Positions 16,686 through 25,814 of a DNA stretch of 64,000 nt are shown here, in pieces. The notes beneath the pieces were generated by a model. That model did not search any database and was not told the DNA's origin. It worked only from the letters and a program-made list of their open reading frames with translations. Each line of letters begins with the position of its first letter. The stretch's first letter is position 1. The position numbers and the translations under genes were made by a program. The stretch comes from Actinospica sp035552695 (GTDB taxonomy: Bacteria; Actinomycetota; Actinomycetes; Streptomycetales; Catenulisporaceae): assembly GCF_035552695.1 (NCBI RefSeq), contig NZ_DASZKT010000279.1:4655-68654 (forward strand), given 5' to 3'.

Positions 16686-16691
16686 TAAGCT
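16686..16691 (+). promoter_or_regulatory. -10 hexamer TAAGCT of uppP, leaderless type
   Basis: Seven bases before ATG 16699. No Shine-Dalgarno sequence is present, so the message probably starts at the ATG. Confidence 0.5.
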
Positions 16692-16698
16692 ACAGCTC

Positions 16699-17682
16699 AT
16701 GTCGTCGATCTCAAACTCGCTGACCTCCGTCGAGCACTACGTCGAGGCGATCGCGCTCGGCCTGGTCCAAGGGGTCACGGAGCTCTTCCCGGTGTCCAGC
16801 CTCGGGCACGCGGTGCTGATCCCGGCATTCATCGGCGGCTCCTGGGCCTCCGACCTGAGCATGACCAACGACAAATCACCGTACCTGGCGCTGATCGTGG
16901 CGCTGCACGTGGCCACCGCGCTGGCGCTGCTGGTGTTCTTCCGCGACGACTGGGTGCGGGTGATCCAGGGCCTGATCAGCTCGATCAAGCGCAAGCGGAT
17001 CCGGACCCCGTACGAGAAGCTGGCCTGGCTGCTGATCTTCAGCACCATCCCGGTCGGCCTCGCCGGCGTGATCCTGGACAAGGTGCTGCGGACCACGCTC
17101 GGCAAACCGATGTACGCCGGGATGTTCCTGATGCTGAACGGCCTGGTGCTGTACCTGGCCGAGCGCGGCCCCGGACGCGCGTTGACCGCGAAGCAGAACA
17201 AGGGCGGTCGGCGCGGCCGCGGCGGCGCGTCCTCCGACACGTCCGTGCGCGAACTGGACAAGCACGGACGGGAACTGCCGCCGGACATCGCGAGCGACGT
17301 CCGGCTGTCCCGGCTGAGCGTGAAGACCGGCATGATGGTCGGCGCGGCCGAGATCGCCGGCCTGTTCCCCGGCCTGAGCCGCTCCGGCGCGACGATTGTG
17401 ACCGGCCTGTTCAAGGGCATGAGCCGGGAGGACGCGGCCCGCTTCGCCTTCCTGCTGGCCACGCCCGTCATCCTGCTGGCCGGCCTCTACAAGCTGCCCA
17501 CCCTGATGCAGACCCAGTTCTCGGACTGGCGCGGCCCGGCCCTCGCCGGCGCCGTCGTGGCGTTCTTCGCCTCGTACTTCTCGGTGAAGTTCCTGGTGCG
17601 GTATTTCGAGAACAAGTCGCTGATGCCCTTCGCGATCTACTGCGGCGTCGTCGGCCTGCTGTCAGTGATCTACTTCGCCTGA
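16699..17682 (+). CDS. uppP: Undecaprenyl-diphosphatase (BacA/UppP)
   Basis: A 327-residue polytopic enzyme that removes the pyrophosphate end from undecaprenyl pyrophosphate, recycling the lipid carrier for peptidoglycan synthesis; overproduction gives bacitracin resistance. The first active-site loop reads ALGLVQGVTELFPVSSLGH and the second MVGAAEIAGLFPGLSRSGAT, both family-diagnostic. It is about 45-50 residues longer than E. coli UppP because of a charged loop (AERGPGRALTAKQNKGG onward, about residues 153-205). The loop motif has FPVSS where most members have LPISS. It is a single gene with its own promoter; the cis-prenyltransferase that makes its substrate lies 40 kb downstream. Confidence 0.93.
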   Translation: MSSISNSLTSVEHYVEAIALGLVQGVTELFPVSSLGHAVLIPAFIGGSWASDLSMTNDKSPYLALIVALHVATALALLVFFRDDWVRVIQGLISSIKRKRIRTPYEKLAWLLIFSTIPVGLAGVILDKVLRTTLGKPMYAGMFLMLNGLVLYLAERGPGRALTAKQNKGGRRGRGGASSDTSVRELDKHGRELPPDIASDVRLSRLSVKTGMMVGAAEIAGLFPGLSRSGATIVTGLFKGMSREDAARFAFLLATPVILLAGLYKLPTLMQTQFSDWRGPALAGAVVAFFASYFSVKFLVRYFENKSLMPFAIYCGVVGLLSVIYFA

Positions 17683-17727
17683 GCCGCCTCAGTGCAGCTC
17701 CTCCCGCGCACCTCGGCGGAAATTCGA

Positions 17728-17757
17728 TCGACAGCCTGATGCGGCGCCCGAGATAGT
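17728..17757 (+). promoter_or_regulatory. Promoter of the first methyltransferase gene
   Basis: TCGACA (17728-17733), 18 bases, then GATAGT (17752-17757), which ends seven bases before ATG 17765. This is a sigma-70-like pair consistent with a leaderless message. Confidence 0.45.
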
Positions 17758-17764
17758 CGGAACC

Positions 17765-18529
17765 ATGCGCCAAGACGAGAACGAGGTGTTCTGGGACGAC
17801 GAGGCCGCCCAGGGCTACGACACCGTGGGCAGCGGCATGTTCGCCCCCGAAGTGCTGGGTCCGACCGTGGACCGGCTCACCGAACTCGCCGAGGGCGGAC
17901 CGGCACTGGAGTTCGCCATCGGCACCGGACGCGTAGCCATCCCGCTCCGCCGGCGCGACGTACCCGTCGCCGGCATCGAACTGTCCCGCCCGATGGTCAA
18001 GCAGTTGCGCACCAAGGCGGACGAGAGCGAGATCCCGGTCGTCGTCGGAGACATGACGACCGCGACCGCGGCCGAGCCCGGCACGTACCGCCTCGTCTAC
18101 CTCGTCTTCAACACGATCTCCAACCTGCTCACCCAGGCCGAGCAGGTCGCCTGCTTCCGCAACGCCGCCCGCCACCTCTCCACCGGCGGCCGCTTCGTCA
18201 TCGAACTCTGGGTCCCCGAACTACGCAGGCTCCCGCCCGGCCAAACGGCCACGGTCTGGCGCTCCGAGCCCGACTACGTCGGCCTGGACACGTACGACGT
18301 GCTCAACCAGCAGGTCGTCTCCCACCACTTCCACTTCGACTCCTCGGACGACTCACGCGAGGCGCGCCTGTTCCGGAGCCCTCACCGCTACATCTGGCCC
18401 GCCGAACTCGACCTGATGGCCCAACTCGCGGGCTTCGAACTCGAGTCCCGCCACGCCGACTGGCAGCGCTCCGATTTCACAGCGGACTCCTCCTCCCACG
18501 TCTCCGTCTATCGCCTTCCGGGTGCGTAG
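17765..18529 (+). CDS. Class I SAM-dependent methyltransferase
   Basis: A 254-residue methyltransferase of unknown substrate. Motif I is ALEFAIGTGRVAIPL (about 41-55), followed by VAGIELSRPMV (acidic residue for the SAM ribose) and VVVGDMTT. YRLVYLVFNTISNLLTQ marks motif IV, and RHLSTGGRFVIELWVPEL the post-motif helix. The C-terminal part (HHFHFDSSDDS through LDLMAQLAGFELESRHADW) is typical of small-molecule enzymes. It overlaps or abuts the TmrB-like gene, suggesting an operon. Confidence 0.85.
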   Translation: MRQDENEVFWDDEAAQGYDTVGSGMFAPEVLGPTVDRLTELAEGGPALEFAIGTGRVAIPLRRRDVPVAGIELSRPMVKQLRTKADESEIPVVVGDMTTATAAEPGTYRLVYLVFNTISNLLTQAEQVACFRNAARHLSTGGRFVIELWVPELRRLPPGQTATVWRSEPDYVGLDTYDVLNQQVVSHHFHFDSSDDSREARLFRSPHRYIWPAELDLMAQLAGFELESRHADWQRSDFTADSSSHVSVYRLPGA

Positions 18530-18566
18530 CGGAACCGTGCCGCCGCGAGGCCGCGTCCCGATCAGC

Positions 18567-19169
18567 ATGCTGCTCTGGATCAACGGCCCCTTCGGCGGCG
18601 GCAAGACCGCGACCGCGTACGAGCTGCAGCGCAGGCTCACCGACAGCGTCGTATGCGACCCCGAGCACGTCGGCTTCGGCCTGCACCGGATGCTCCCGCC
18701 GGGTCTGCGCACCGATTTCCAGGACCTCGCCGCGTGGCGCCAGGGCGTCCACGAAGTCCTCGACCTCGCCGCCCGCGAGCATCCGGGCCCCGTCCTCGTG
18801 CCGATGACGCTGACCGATCCGCGGTACTTCGCCGAGACCGTGGGCCGATTGCGGGAGGACGGCCACGACGTGCGCCACTTCTGCCTGCTCGCCGAGCGTG
18901 AGACCGTCGTGCGCCGATTGAGGCGGCGGGGCTTCGGCTTCGGCCTCAAGCACGAGAAGTGGGCCCTCGACCGCCTGGACGACTCCCTGACCCGGCTGCG
19001 CGAGGCCGCGTTCGCCACGCACATCGCCACCGACGGACGCTCGGTGTCAGAGGTCGCTGACACGATCGCCCAGCAGGCCGGACTGCCGATCGCCCCTGAC
19101 ACCGACGGCCCCGTCCGCGCCCGGTGGCGGCTCTACCGCGCCTCGGTCCGGCACCTGCGAGCAGACTGA
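18567..19169 (+). CDS. P-loop ATPase of the TmrB (tunicamycin-resistance) type
   Basis: A 200-residue protein opening with MLLWINGPFGGGKTATAYEL, a Walker A motif at the extreme N-terminus exactly as in Bacillus TmrB and related zeta-toxin/kinase-like proteins. Later motifs are RHFCLLAERETVVRRLRRRG (kinase-type lid) and a C-terminal helix. TmrB gives tunicamycin resistance by an incompletely understood mechanism, so a nucleoside-antibiotic or small-molecule kinase role is possible but unproven. ATG 18567 fits the family start; GTG 18522, overlapping the previous stop, is an alternative. The next gene follows after 20 bases. Confidence 0.72.
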   Translation: MLLWINGPFGGGKTATAYELQRRLTDSVVCDPEHVGFGLHRMLPPGLRTDFQDLAAWRQGVHEVLDLAAREHPGPVLVPMTLTDPRYFAETVGRLREDGHDVRHFCLLAERETVVRRLRRRGFGFGLKHEKWALDRLDDSLTRLREAAFATHIATDGRSVSEVADTIAQQAGLPIAPDTDGPVRARWRLYRASVRHLRAD

Positions 19170-19189
19170 CACTCCGGGAGGACACGCCC

Positions 19190-19984
19190 ATGGACCTCGA
19201 ACTCGTCGACACCTTCCACGCCGCCGCAGCAGGTCGCGGCCTGTCGAGCCGCCTCTACGCCGAGGCCTTCGGCGACGATTATCCGTTCGAGGTGGATCCC
19301 TCCAGCAGTTGCACGTGGTCCGTGCTCGGCGAGATGGTCAAACGGCTGCGCCTGCGCCCGAACGACCTCCTGGTCGATCTCGGCTGCGGACGCGGCGGCA
19401 CAGGCCTCTGGCTCGCCCGCGCCTTCTCGTCGCGGCTCATCGGCGTGGACATCTCGCCGAAGGCCGTCGAGCTCGCCACCGAACGGATCCCCGAGTTCTT
19501 CCCCGCCGCTGCCGCTGTCGGAGACGCGGCCGCCGACGACACAGGCCGGTTCCGCTTCCAGGTCGGCACCTTCGCGGAGACCGGCCTCCCCGACCAGTGC
19601 GCGGACGGCGCCGTCATCATGGACGCACTGTCCTTCGGCCCGGACCGCGACGCGTCCCTGCGTGAACTGCGCCGCATCCTCAAGCCCGGCGCCCGCGCCG
19701 TCTTCACCGGCGGCCGCAACCTCCCCGGCCACCCCCTGTACGTACCCGGTCGCCCGACCTGGGACGAGCGCATCGCCGCCGCGGGCCTCGAACTCGAGGC
19801 CAAGATCGACCGCCTCGAGGAGAAGGGCCTGTGGGATCGCCTCAACGACCTCTGGGAGGCCCACGAGCACGAACTCCGCCGCGAGGACGGCGACGCCGCC
19901 ACCGACGCGAAGCTCACCGAGGCCCGCAACCACCGCCCCGGCCGCCCATACCGCCGCACCTGGATCTTCACCGCCCGCGCCTGA
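19190..19984 (+). CDS. Class I SAM-dependent methyltransferase (sterol/small-molecule type)
   Basis: A 264-residue methyltransferase. Motif I is LLVDLGCGRGGTGLWLA, followed by LIGVDISPKAVELA. PDQCADGAVIMDALSFGPD is motif IV, and ELRRILKPGARAVFTGG the post-motif helix typical of the UbiE/sterol group. The tail (DDLWEAHEHELRR region, then RPYRRTWIFTARA) probably forms the substrate lid. ATG 19190 has an excellent GGGAGG seven to eight bases before it. The gene is last in a three-gene run (methyltransferase, TmrB-like ATPase, methyltransferase). A natural-product or resistance role is a guess. Confidence 0.86.
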   Translation: MDLELVDTFHAAAAGRGLSSRLYAEAFGDDYPFEVDPSSSCTWSVLGEMVKRLRLRPNDLLVDLGCGRGGTGLWLARAFSSRLIGVDISPKAVELATERIPEFFPAAAAVGDAAADDTGRFRFQVGTFAETGLPDQCADGAVIMDALSFGPDRDASLRELRRILKPGARAVFTGGRNLPGHPLYVPGRPTWDERIAAAGLELEAKIDRLEEKGLWDRLNDLWEAHEHELRREDGDAATDAKLTEARNHRPGRPYRRTWIFTARA

Positions 19985-20227
19985 CTCGGTTACGCGCGTG
20001 CCTGCCGCGTCGCCCACCACCCCTACGGTGCTTGTGCTCGCGCCACGTCCCGCCCGAGAGGACCACGGCACGAGCGCGAGCTTCGGCGGCGACCGCAGGC
20101 CGCCGCCAGACAGCGAGCCGAGCGCAGACCGGGAGCCGCCTTATCGCCACAGCCGCGAAGCGACCACATTTCCCCCGGTGAGCCGCAAGCTTCCCGCCAC
20201 CGCCGCCGTCACTCCGCGCCGCTTCCG
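19985..20227. other. Intergenic gap between converging genes
   Basis: 243 bases between the second methyltransferase and the maltokinase. I see no gene, strong terminator or repeat here. Branching enzyme glgB, which often follows the maltokinase gene, is absent. Confidence 0.5.
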
Positions 20228-21796
20228 TCACTCCTCGCCGGTTCGGCCCTGTCTCTCGGCCAGGCGGCGGATGGCGCCGAGGGGGATGTGCAGCCAGGTC
20301 GGGCGGTTGGCGGACTCGTAGACCGCCTCGTAGACGGCCTTGTCGATCTCGTAGCACTTGAGCAGGGTGTCCTGCTCGCGCGGGTCGTGGCCGCTGATCG
20401 CGGCGTAGCCCTTGCAGAAGGAGCTGAAGTTGCGGTCGGCCCAGGCCTGCGCGGCTTCGGGGTCGCCGCCGAGGTGGTGGGCGGCGTAGTCGAAGGACCT
20501 GGCCATGCCGGCCACGTCCTTGATCGCCGGGTGCATCGCGCGGCGCTCCTCGAGGGAGCGGCTCGGCTCGCCCTCGAAGTCGAGCAGCACCCAGCCGTTC
20601 ACGGTGCGCATCACCTGGCCGAGGTGGAAGTCGCCGTGCACGCGCTGGGTGGGGATGGGCTTGTCGATCCGGCCCAGCTCCTCCAGTATCCGGCTCAGGG
20701 CCGGCACATACGGCTCGAGCTCGCGCACCCGGGTCGCGGCGTGCCGCAGGTGGTTGATCATGCCCTGCGCCACGCGTTCCAGCTCCTCCGGCTCCATCCT
20801 TCCGGTCGGCAGCATGGTGGCGAGGTCGTGGTGCACGCGCGCGGTGGCCTTGCCGAGGCGGCGGGCCTCCGGGCCGAAGTCGCCGCCGGCCGCCTTCGGG
20901 CTGGTGCCGGACGGCTGGGCGTAGAGGTCGCGCACGCTCGTCTGGGCCAGCAGCCAGCCGTCCGTGGCGGTGGGCAGGAACTCGGCGACCATGGCGACGG
21001 TGATCGGCTCGGAACCGCCGTAGTCCCCGTAGCCGCCCGAGCCGCGCTCGAAGCTCGGCCGGCCGTTCTCGTCCCGGCCCTCGTCCGTGTCCGGGGCGTC
21101 GTCGGCGGCGCCGCGGGGCGACGGGCCGGGGCGGGTGACCTCCAGGGCGTCGAGGTCCAGCGCCAGGTCGATCCAGCCGACCGGCTGCGGGATGTTGCGG
21201 CTGCCGGAGTCCGACAGGGCCAGCGAGAGCTCAAGGTCCGGATTCACCCCGGATACCGCGCGGCGCAGGAACTTCGCGATCAGCTTGTCCCCGTAGATCA
21301 CCGAGGTGTTCGACTGTTCACCCGTGAGCACCAGGGACCTGAGACTGTCGTCGACGCGCCGTCCTGGCAGCAGGTGGAAGCGCAGCGGGCCGAGCACGTC
21401 GCCGGCCGCGAGCCGCTCCAGCAGCCAGCCCGCGAGCTCCGGGTCGTGCAGCGCGTCGTAGCAGTGCCACTGGGCCCCGTGATCGTCCGCCACGGAGCCG
21501 AGTTCGGCGTGCGCGAGCCGCTCGGGCAGCTCGCGCCGGGCCCCCAGGAACAACTGGTAGCGCTCCGGATCCCGCCCGTCGGGGCGCACCTCCACCACGA
21601 CCATCGCCAGACCCGGGTCGCGGTCGAGCAGCAGGTCCAGTCGCGCCAATACCTTGACCCCGGTCTCGGCGTCGATGCGCGCGCCCTTGCCCCCGTACCA
21701 GCGTTGCCGGGGCAGCCAGTCGACCAGCAGCCTGGCCAGCCTGGCATCGAGCCCGTTCGCAGGTGCGAGGTGGACGTGGTCGACGATCGAGGTCAT
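20228..21796 (-). CDS. mak: Maltokinase (Pep2/Mak)
   Basis: A 522-residue kinase that phosphorylates maltose to alpha-maltose-1-phosphate, the donor for GlgE. The N-terminal domain shows LPRQRWYGGKG, which is typical of the family. The kinase core has VIYGDKLIAKFLRR (ATP-binding Lys), RVHGDFHLGQVMR (catalytic loop) and WVLLDFEGEPSR (metal-binding Asp). A polar acidic insertion of about 40 residues (PSPRGAADDAPDTDEGRDEN onward, roughly 213-250) interrupts the family pattern. ATG 21796 follows AAGGGAG. It is third in the glgE-treS-mak order, 82 bases after treS, with the pathway transcribed leftward from the glgE promoter. Confidence 0.92.
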   Translation of the reverse strand: MTSIVDHVHLAPANGLDARLARLLVDWLPRQRWYGGKGARIDAETGVKVLARLDLLLDRDPGLAMVVVEVRPDGRDPERYQLFLGARRELPERLAHAELGSVADDHGAQWHCYDALHDPELAGWLLERLAAGDVLGPLRFHLLPGRRVDDSLRSLVLTGEQSNTSVIYGDKLIAKFLRRAVSGVNPDLELSLALSDSGSRNIPQPVGWIDLALDLDALEVTRPGPSPRGAADDAPDTDEGRDENGRPSFERGSGGYGDYGGSEPITVAMVAEFLPTATDGWLLAQTSVRDLYAQPSGTSPKAAGGDFGPEARRLGKATARVHHDLATMLPTGRMEPEELERVAQGMINHLRHAATRVRELEPYVPALSRILEELGRIDKPIPTQRVHGDFHLGQVMRTVNGWVLLDFEGEPSRSLEERRAMHPAIKDVAGMARSFDYAAHHLGGDPEAAQAWADRNFSSFCKGYAAISGHDPREQDTLLKCYEIDKAVYEAVYESANRPTWLHIPLGAIRRLAERQGRTGEE

Positions 21797-21878
21797 GGTC
21801 AGCGACTCCCTTTCTGCCCAAGGGGGCGCGTGCACCGACGCCGGATGCTCCGGAGCCGTTTACGTCTCCTATTACCCG

Positions 21879-23597
<1,719 letters not shown>

Positions 23598-23661
23598 TCC
23601 TTGGCTTCAGGAGGAGCACTCTGCGGTGCCAGGTGGATGAGCACCCCCACCGCTGCCCGAG

Positions 23662-25659
23662 TCAACGCCGGAGGGTCAGCAGGTGTGCGGGGTTCTCGTG
23701 AGGGTCGAGGCGGATGTAGTTTTCCCGTCCCCAGTGGAACACGCCGCCGCCTAGCTCGTCGTGCACGACGAAGCGGTCCGTCCAACCGAGGCCGAGTGCG
23801 GGAAGGTCGAGATGGACCGTGGCCTCCCGCGTGGTGTGCGGATCGAGGTTGACGACGATGATCACCGTGTCGCCCTCCTGGTCCCGCTTGGAGAAGCACA
23901 GCACAGCATCGTTGTCCGTGTGATGGAAATGCAGATTCCGCAACCCTTGTAGGGCACGATGGTTACGTCGGAGGGTGTTGAGCCTGGTGAGCAGAGGAGC
24001 CAAGGACCTACCTTCGGCCTCCGCCGCGGCCCAGTCACGAGGTCTCAGCTGGTACTTCTCCGAGTCCAGGTACTCCTCGCTGCCCGGGGCCGCGGGCAGG
24101 TTCTCGCACAGCTCGTATCCAGAGTAGACCCCCCACGTCGGTGCGAGCGTCGCGGCGAGGATAGCGCGGATCTCGAAGGCCGGACGACCGCCCTGCTGGA
24201 GGTACACGGGCAGGATGTCCGGGGTGTTCACGAAGAAGTTCGGGCGCAGCAACGGCGCGCTCCGCGTGGACAGTTCCCGCAGGTAGTCCTCGAGTTCGTC
24301 CTTGGTGTTGCGCCAGGTGAAGTACGTGTACGACTGGTGGAAGCCGATCGCCGCGAGGGTGTGCATCATCGCCGGACGGGTGAAGGCCTCGGCGAGGAAG
24401 AGCACGTCCGGGTCGCTCGCGTGGATCCGCTCGAGCAGCACCTCCCAGAACGCGACCGGCTTGGTGTGCGGGTTGTCCACCCGGAAGATCCGCACGCCGT
24501 GCTCCATCCAGAAGCGCAGCACCCGCTCGCACTCGTCGATCAGGCCGGGCAGGTCCGCGTCGAAGTAGACCGGGTAGATGTCCTGATACTTCTTCGGCGG
24601 GTTCTCGGCGTACGCGATGGTGCCGTCCGAGCGGTGCCTGAACCACTTCGGGTGCTTCTCCACCCACGGGTGGTCCGGCGAGCACTGCAGCGCGAAGTCG
24701 AGGGCGACCTCCAGGCCGAGCCCGGTGGCGCGCTCGACGAAGTAGTCGAAGTCCTTGATGGTGCCGAGCTCCGGGTTGACGGCGTCGTGGCCGCCCTCCG
24801 GGGAGCCGATGGCCCAGGGCGATCCCGGGTCGAACTCGCCGGCCACCAGCGAGTTGCCCGCGCCCTTGCGGAAGGTCGTGCCGATCGGGTGGACCGGCGG
24901 CAGGTAGACCACGTCGAAGCCCATGGCGGCGATCCCGGGCAGCCGCTCGGCCGCGCTGCGGAAGGTGCCGGAGCGGGGCGGACGCAGGCCCAGCGGGTCG
25001 ATCCGGGCGCCCTCGGAGCGCGGGAAGAACTCGTACCAGGACCCGTACAGCGCCCGCTCCCGGTCCACCCGCAGCGGCAGCGGCTCGCTCGCGGTGACGT
25101 GCTCGCGCAGCGGACGGACGGACAACGCCTCGTGCACCGCCGGGCTGTCGGCCAGCGCCAGCCGGGCCTCAGGGCTCGCATTCTCGTCGCGCAGCTGCGC
25201 GGCGGTCTCCAGGAGCAGGTCCCGGCCGGGGTATTCGACCTCTTGCTCGGGTGTGACCGGAATCACAGTTTCGGCCGTCGCCGCCCGCTCGAGCAGGGTC
25301 GCGCCGTCGGCGAAGACGACCTCGATGTCCTGCCCGGCCGGGATCTTGGCGCGGGCGACGTGGTACCAGGTGGCCACCGGGTCGTCCCAGGCCTCCACGT
25401 GGAAGGTCCACTCCCCCGGCCGGTCCGCCTGCACCCAGGCCTCGTACCGGTCGGTCCCCGGCGCCCCCTCGTGCATCCGGTGCCAGCCGTCCGGTCTCCC
25501 CTCCGGATCGGTGAGCACGACGTTCGCGGCCACGGCGTCGTGGCCCTCGCGGAAGACGGTGGCTGAGACGGGGAAGCGCTCGCGGGGAACGGCCTTGGCC
25601 GGGCGGGCGCCGTCGAGGACTCGAGGCTGGACATCGAGTAGCGGGATGCGTCCGATCAC
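23662..25659 (-). CDS. glgE: Alpha-1,4-glucan:maltose-1-phosphate maltosyltransferase (GlgE)
   Basis: A 665-residue GH13_3 enzyme that transfers maltose from maltose-1-phosphate to the non-reducing end of alpha-1,4-glucans. An N-terminal beta domain (about 1-110) precedes a helical segment and the catalytic barrel. Key motifs are VYLPPVHPIGTTFRKG, GVRIFRVDNPHTKP (nucleophile Asp) and VLFLAEAFTRP (acid/base Glu). The C-terminus forms a beta sandwich. The length is normal. It starts with GTG at 25659. A TAGAAC hexamer seven bases upstream suggests a leaderless message. It leads the glgE-treS-mak unit and is divergent from the glucan phosphorylase. Confidence 0.95.
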   Translation of the reverse strand: MIGRIPLLDVQPRVLDGARPAKAVPRERFPVSATVFREGHDAVAANVVLTDPEGRPDGWHRMHEGAPGTDRYEAWVQADRPGEWTFHVEAWDDPVATWYHVARAKIPAGQDIEVVFADGATLLERAATAETVIPVTPEQEVEYPGRDLLLETAAQLRDENASPEARLALADSPAVHEALSVRPLREHVTASEPLPLRVDRERALYGSWYEFFPRSEGARIDPLGLRPPRSGTFRSAAERLPGIAAMGFDVVYLPPVHPIGTTFRKGAGNSLVAGEFDPGSPWAIGSPEGGHDAVNPELGTIKDFDYFVERATGLGLEVALDFALQCSPDHPWVEKHPKWFRHRSDGTIAYAENPPKKYQDIYPVYFDADLPGLIDECERVLRFWMEHGVRIFRVDNPHTKPVAFWEVLLERIHASDPDVLFLAEAFTRPAMMHTLAAIGFHQSYTYFTWRNTKDELEDYLRELSTRSAPLLRPNFFVNTPDILPVYLQQGGRPAFEIRAILAATLAPTWGVYSGYELCENLPAAPGSEEYLDSEKYQLRPRDWAAAEAEGRSLAPLLTRLNTLRRNHRALQGLRNLHFHHTDNDAVLCFSKRDQEGDTVIIVVNLDPHTTREATVHLDLPALGLGWTDRFVVHDELGGGVFHWGRENYIRLDPHENPAHLLTLRR

Positions 25660-25666
25660 ACTTTAA

Positions 25667-25672
25667 GTTCTA
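25667..25672 (-). promoter_or_regulatory. Possible -10 hexamer TAGAAC of glgE
   Basis: Seven bases before GTG 25659, with no ribosome site between. The last base departs from TAnnnT, so support is weaker than for glgP. Confidence 0.35.
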
Positions 25673-25800
25673 TCCGAATCCGGCCGACCGTACTACCGCA
25701 GGGGGCCGAACGTCTGGTGTCTTCGTCACATGTGGACGCGGCCGGCACCGAATGGCTCTCGCATGTTGGCGGTCGCTGTACGTGCGGGCGGCGCTGCGGC

Positions 25801-25806
25801 TAGGCT
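25801..25806 (+). promoter_or_regulatory. -10 hexamer TAGGCT of glgP, leaderless type
   Basis: Eight bases before ATG 25815. No ribosome site is present, which favours this ATG over the in-frame start at 25752. Confidence 0.5.
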
Positions 25807-25814
25807 CGATCAGC

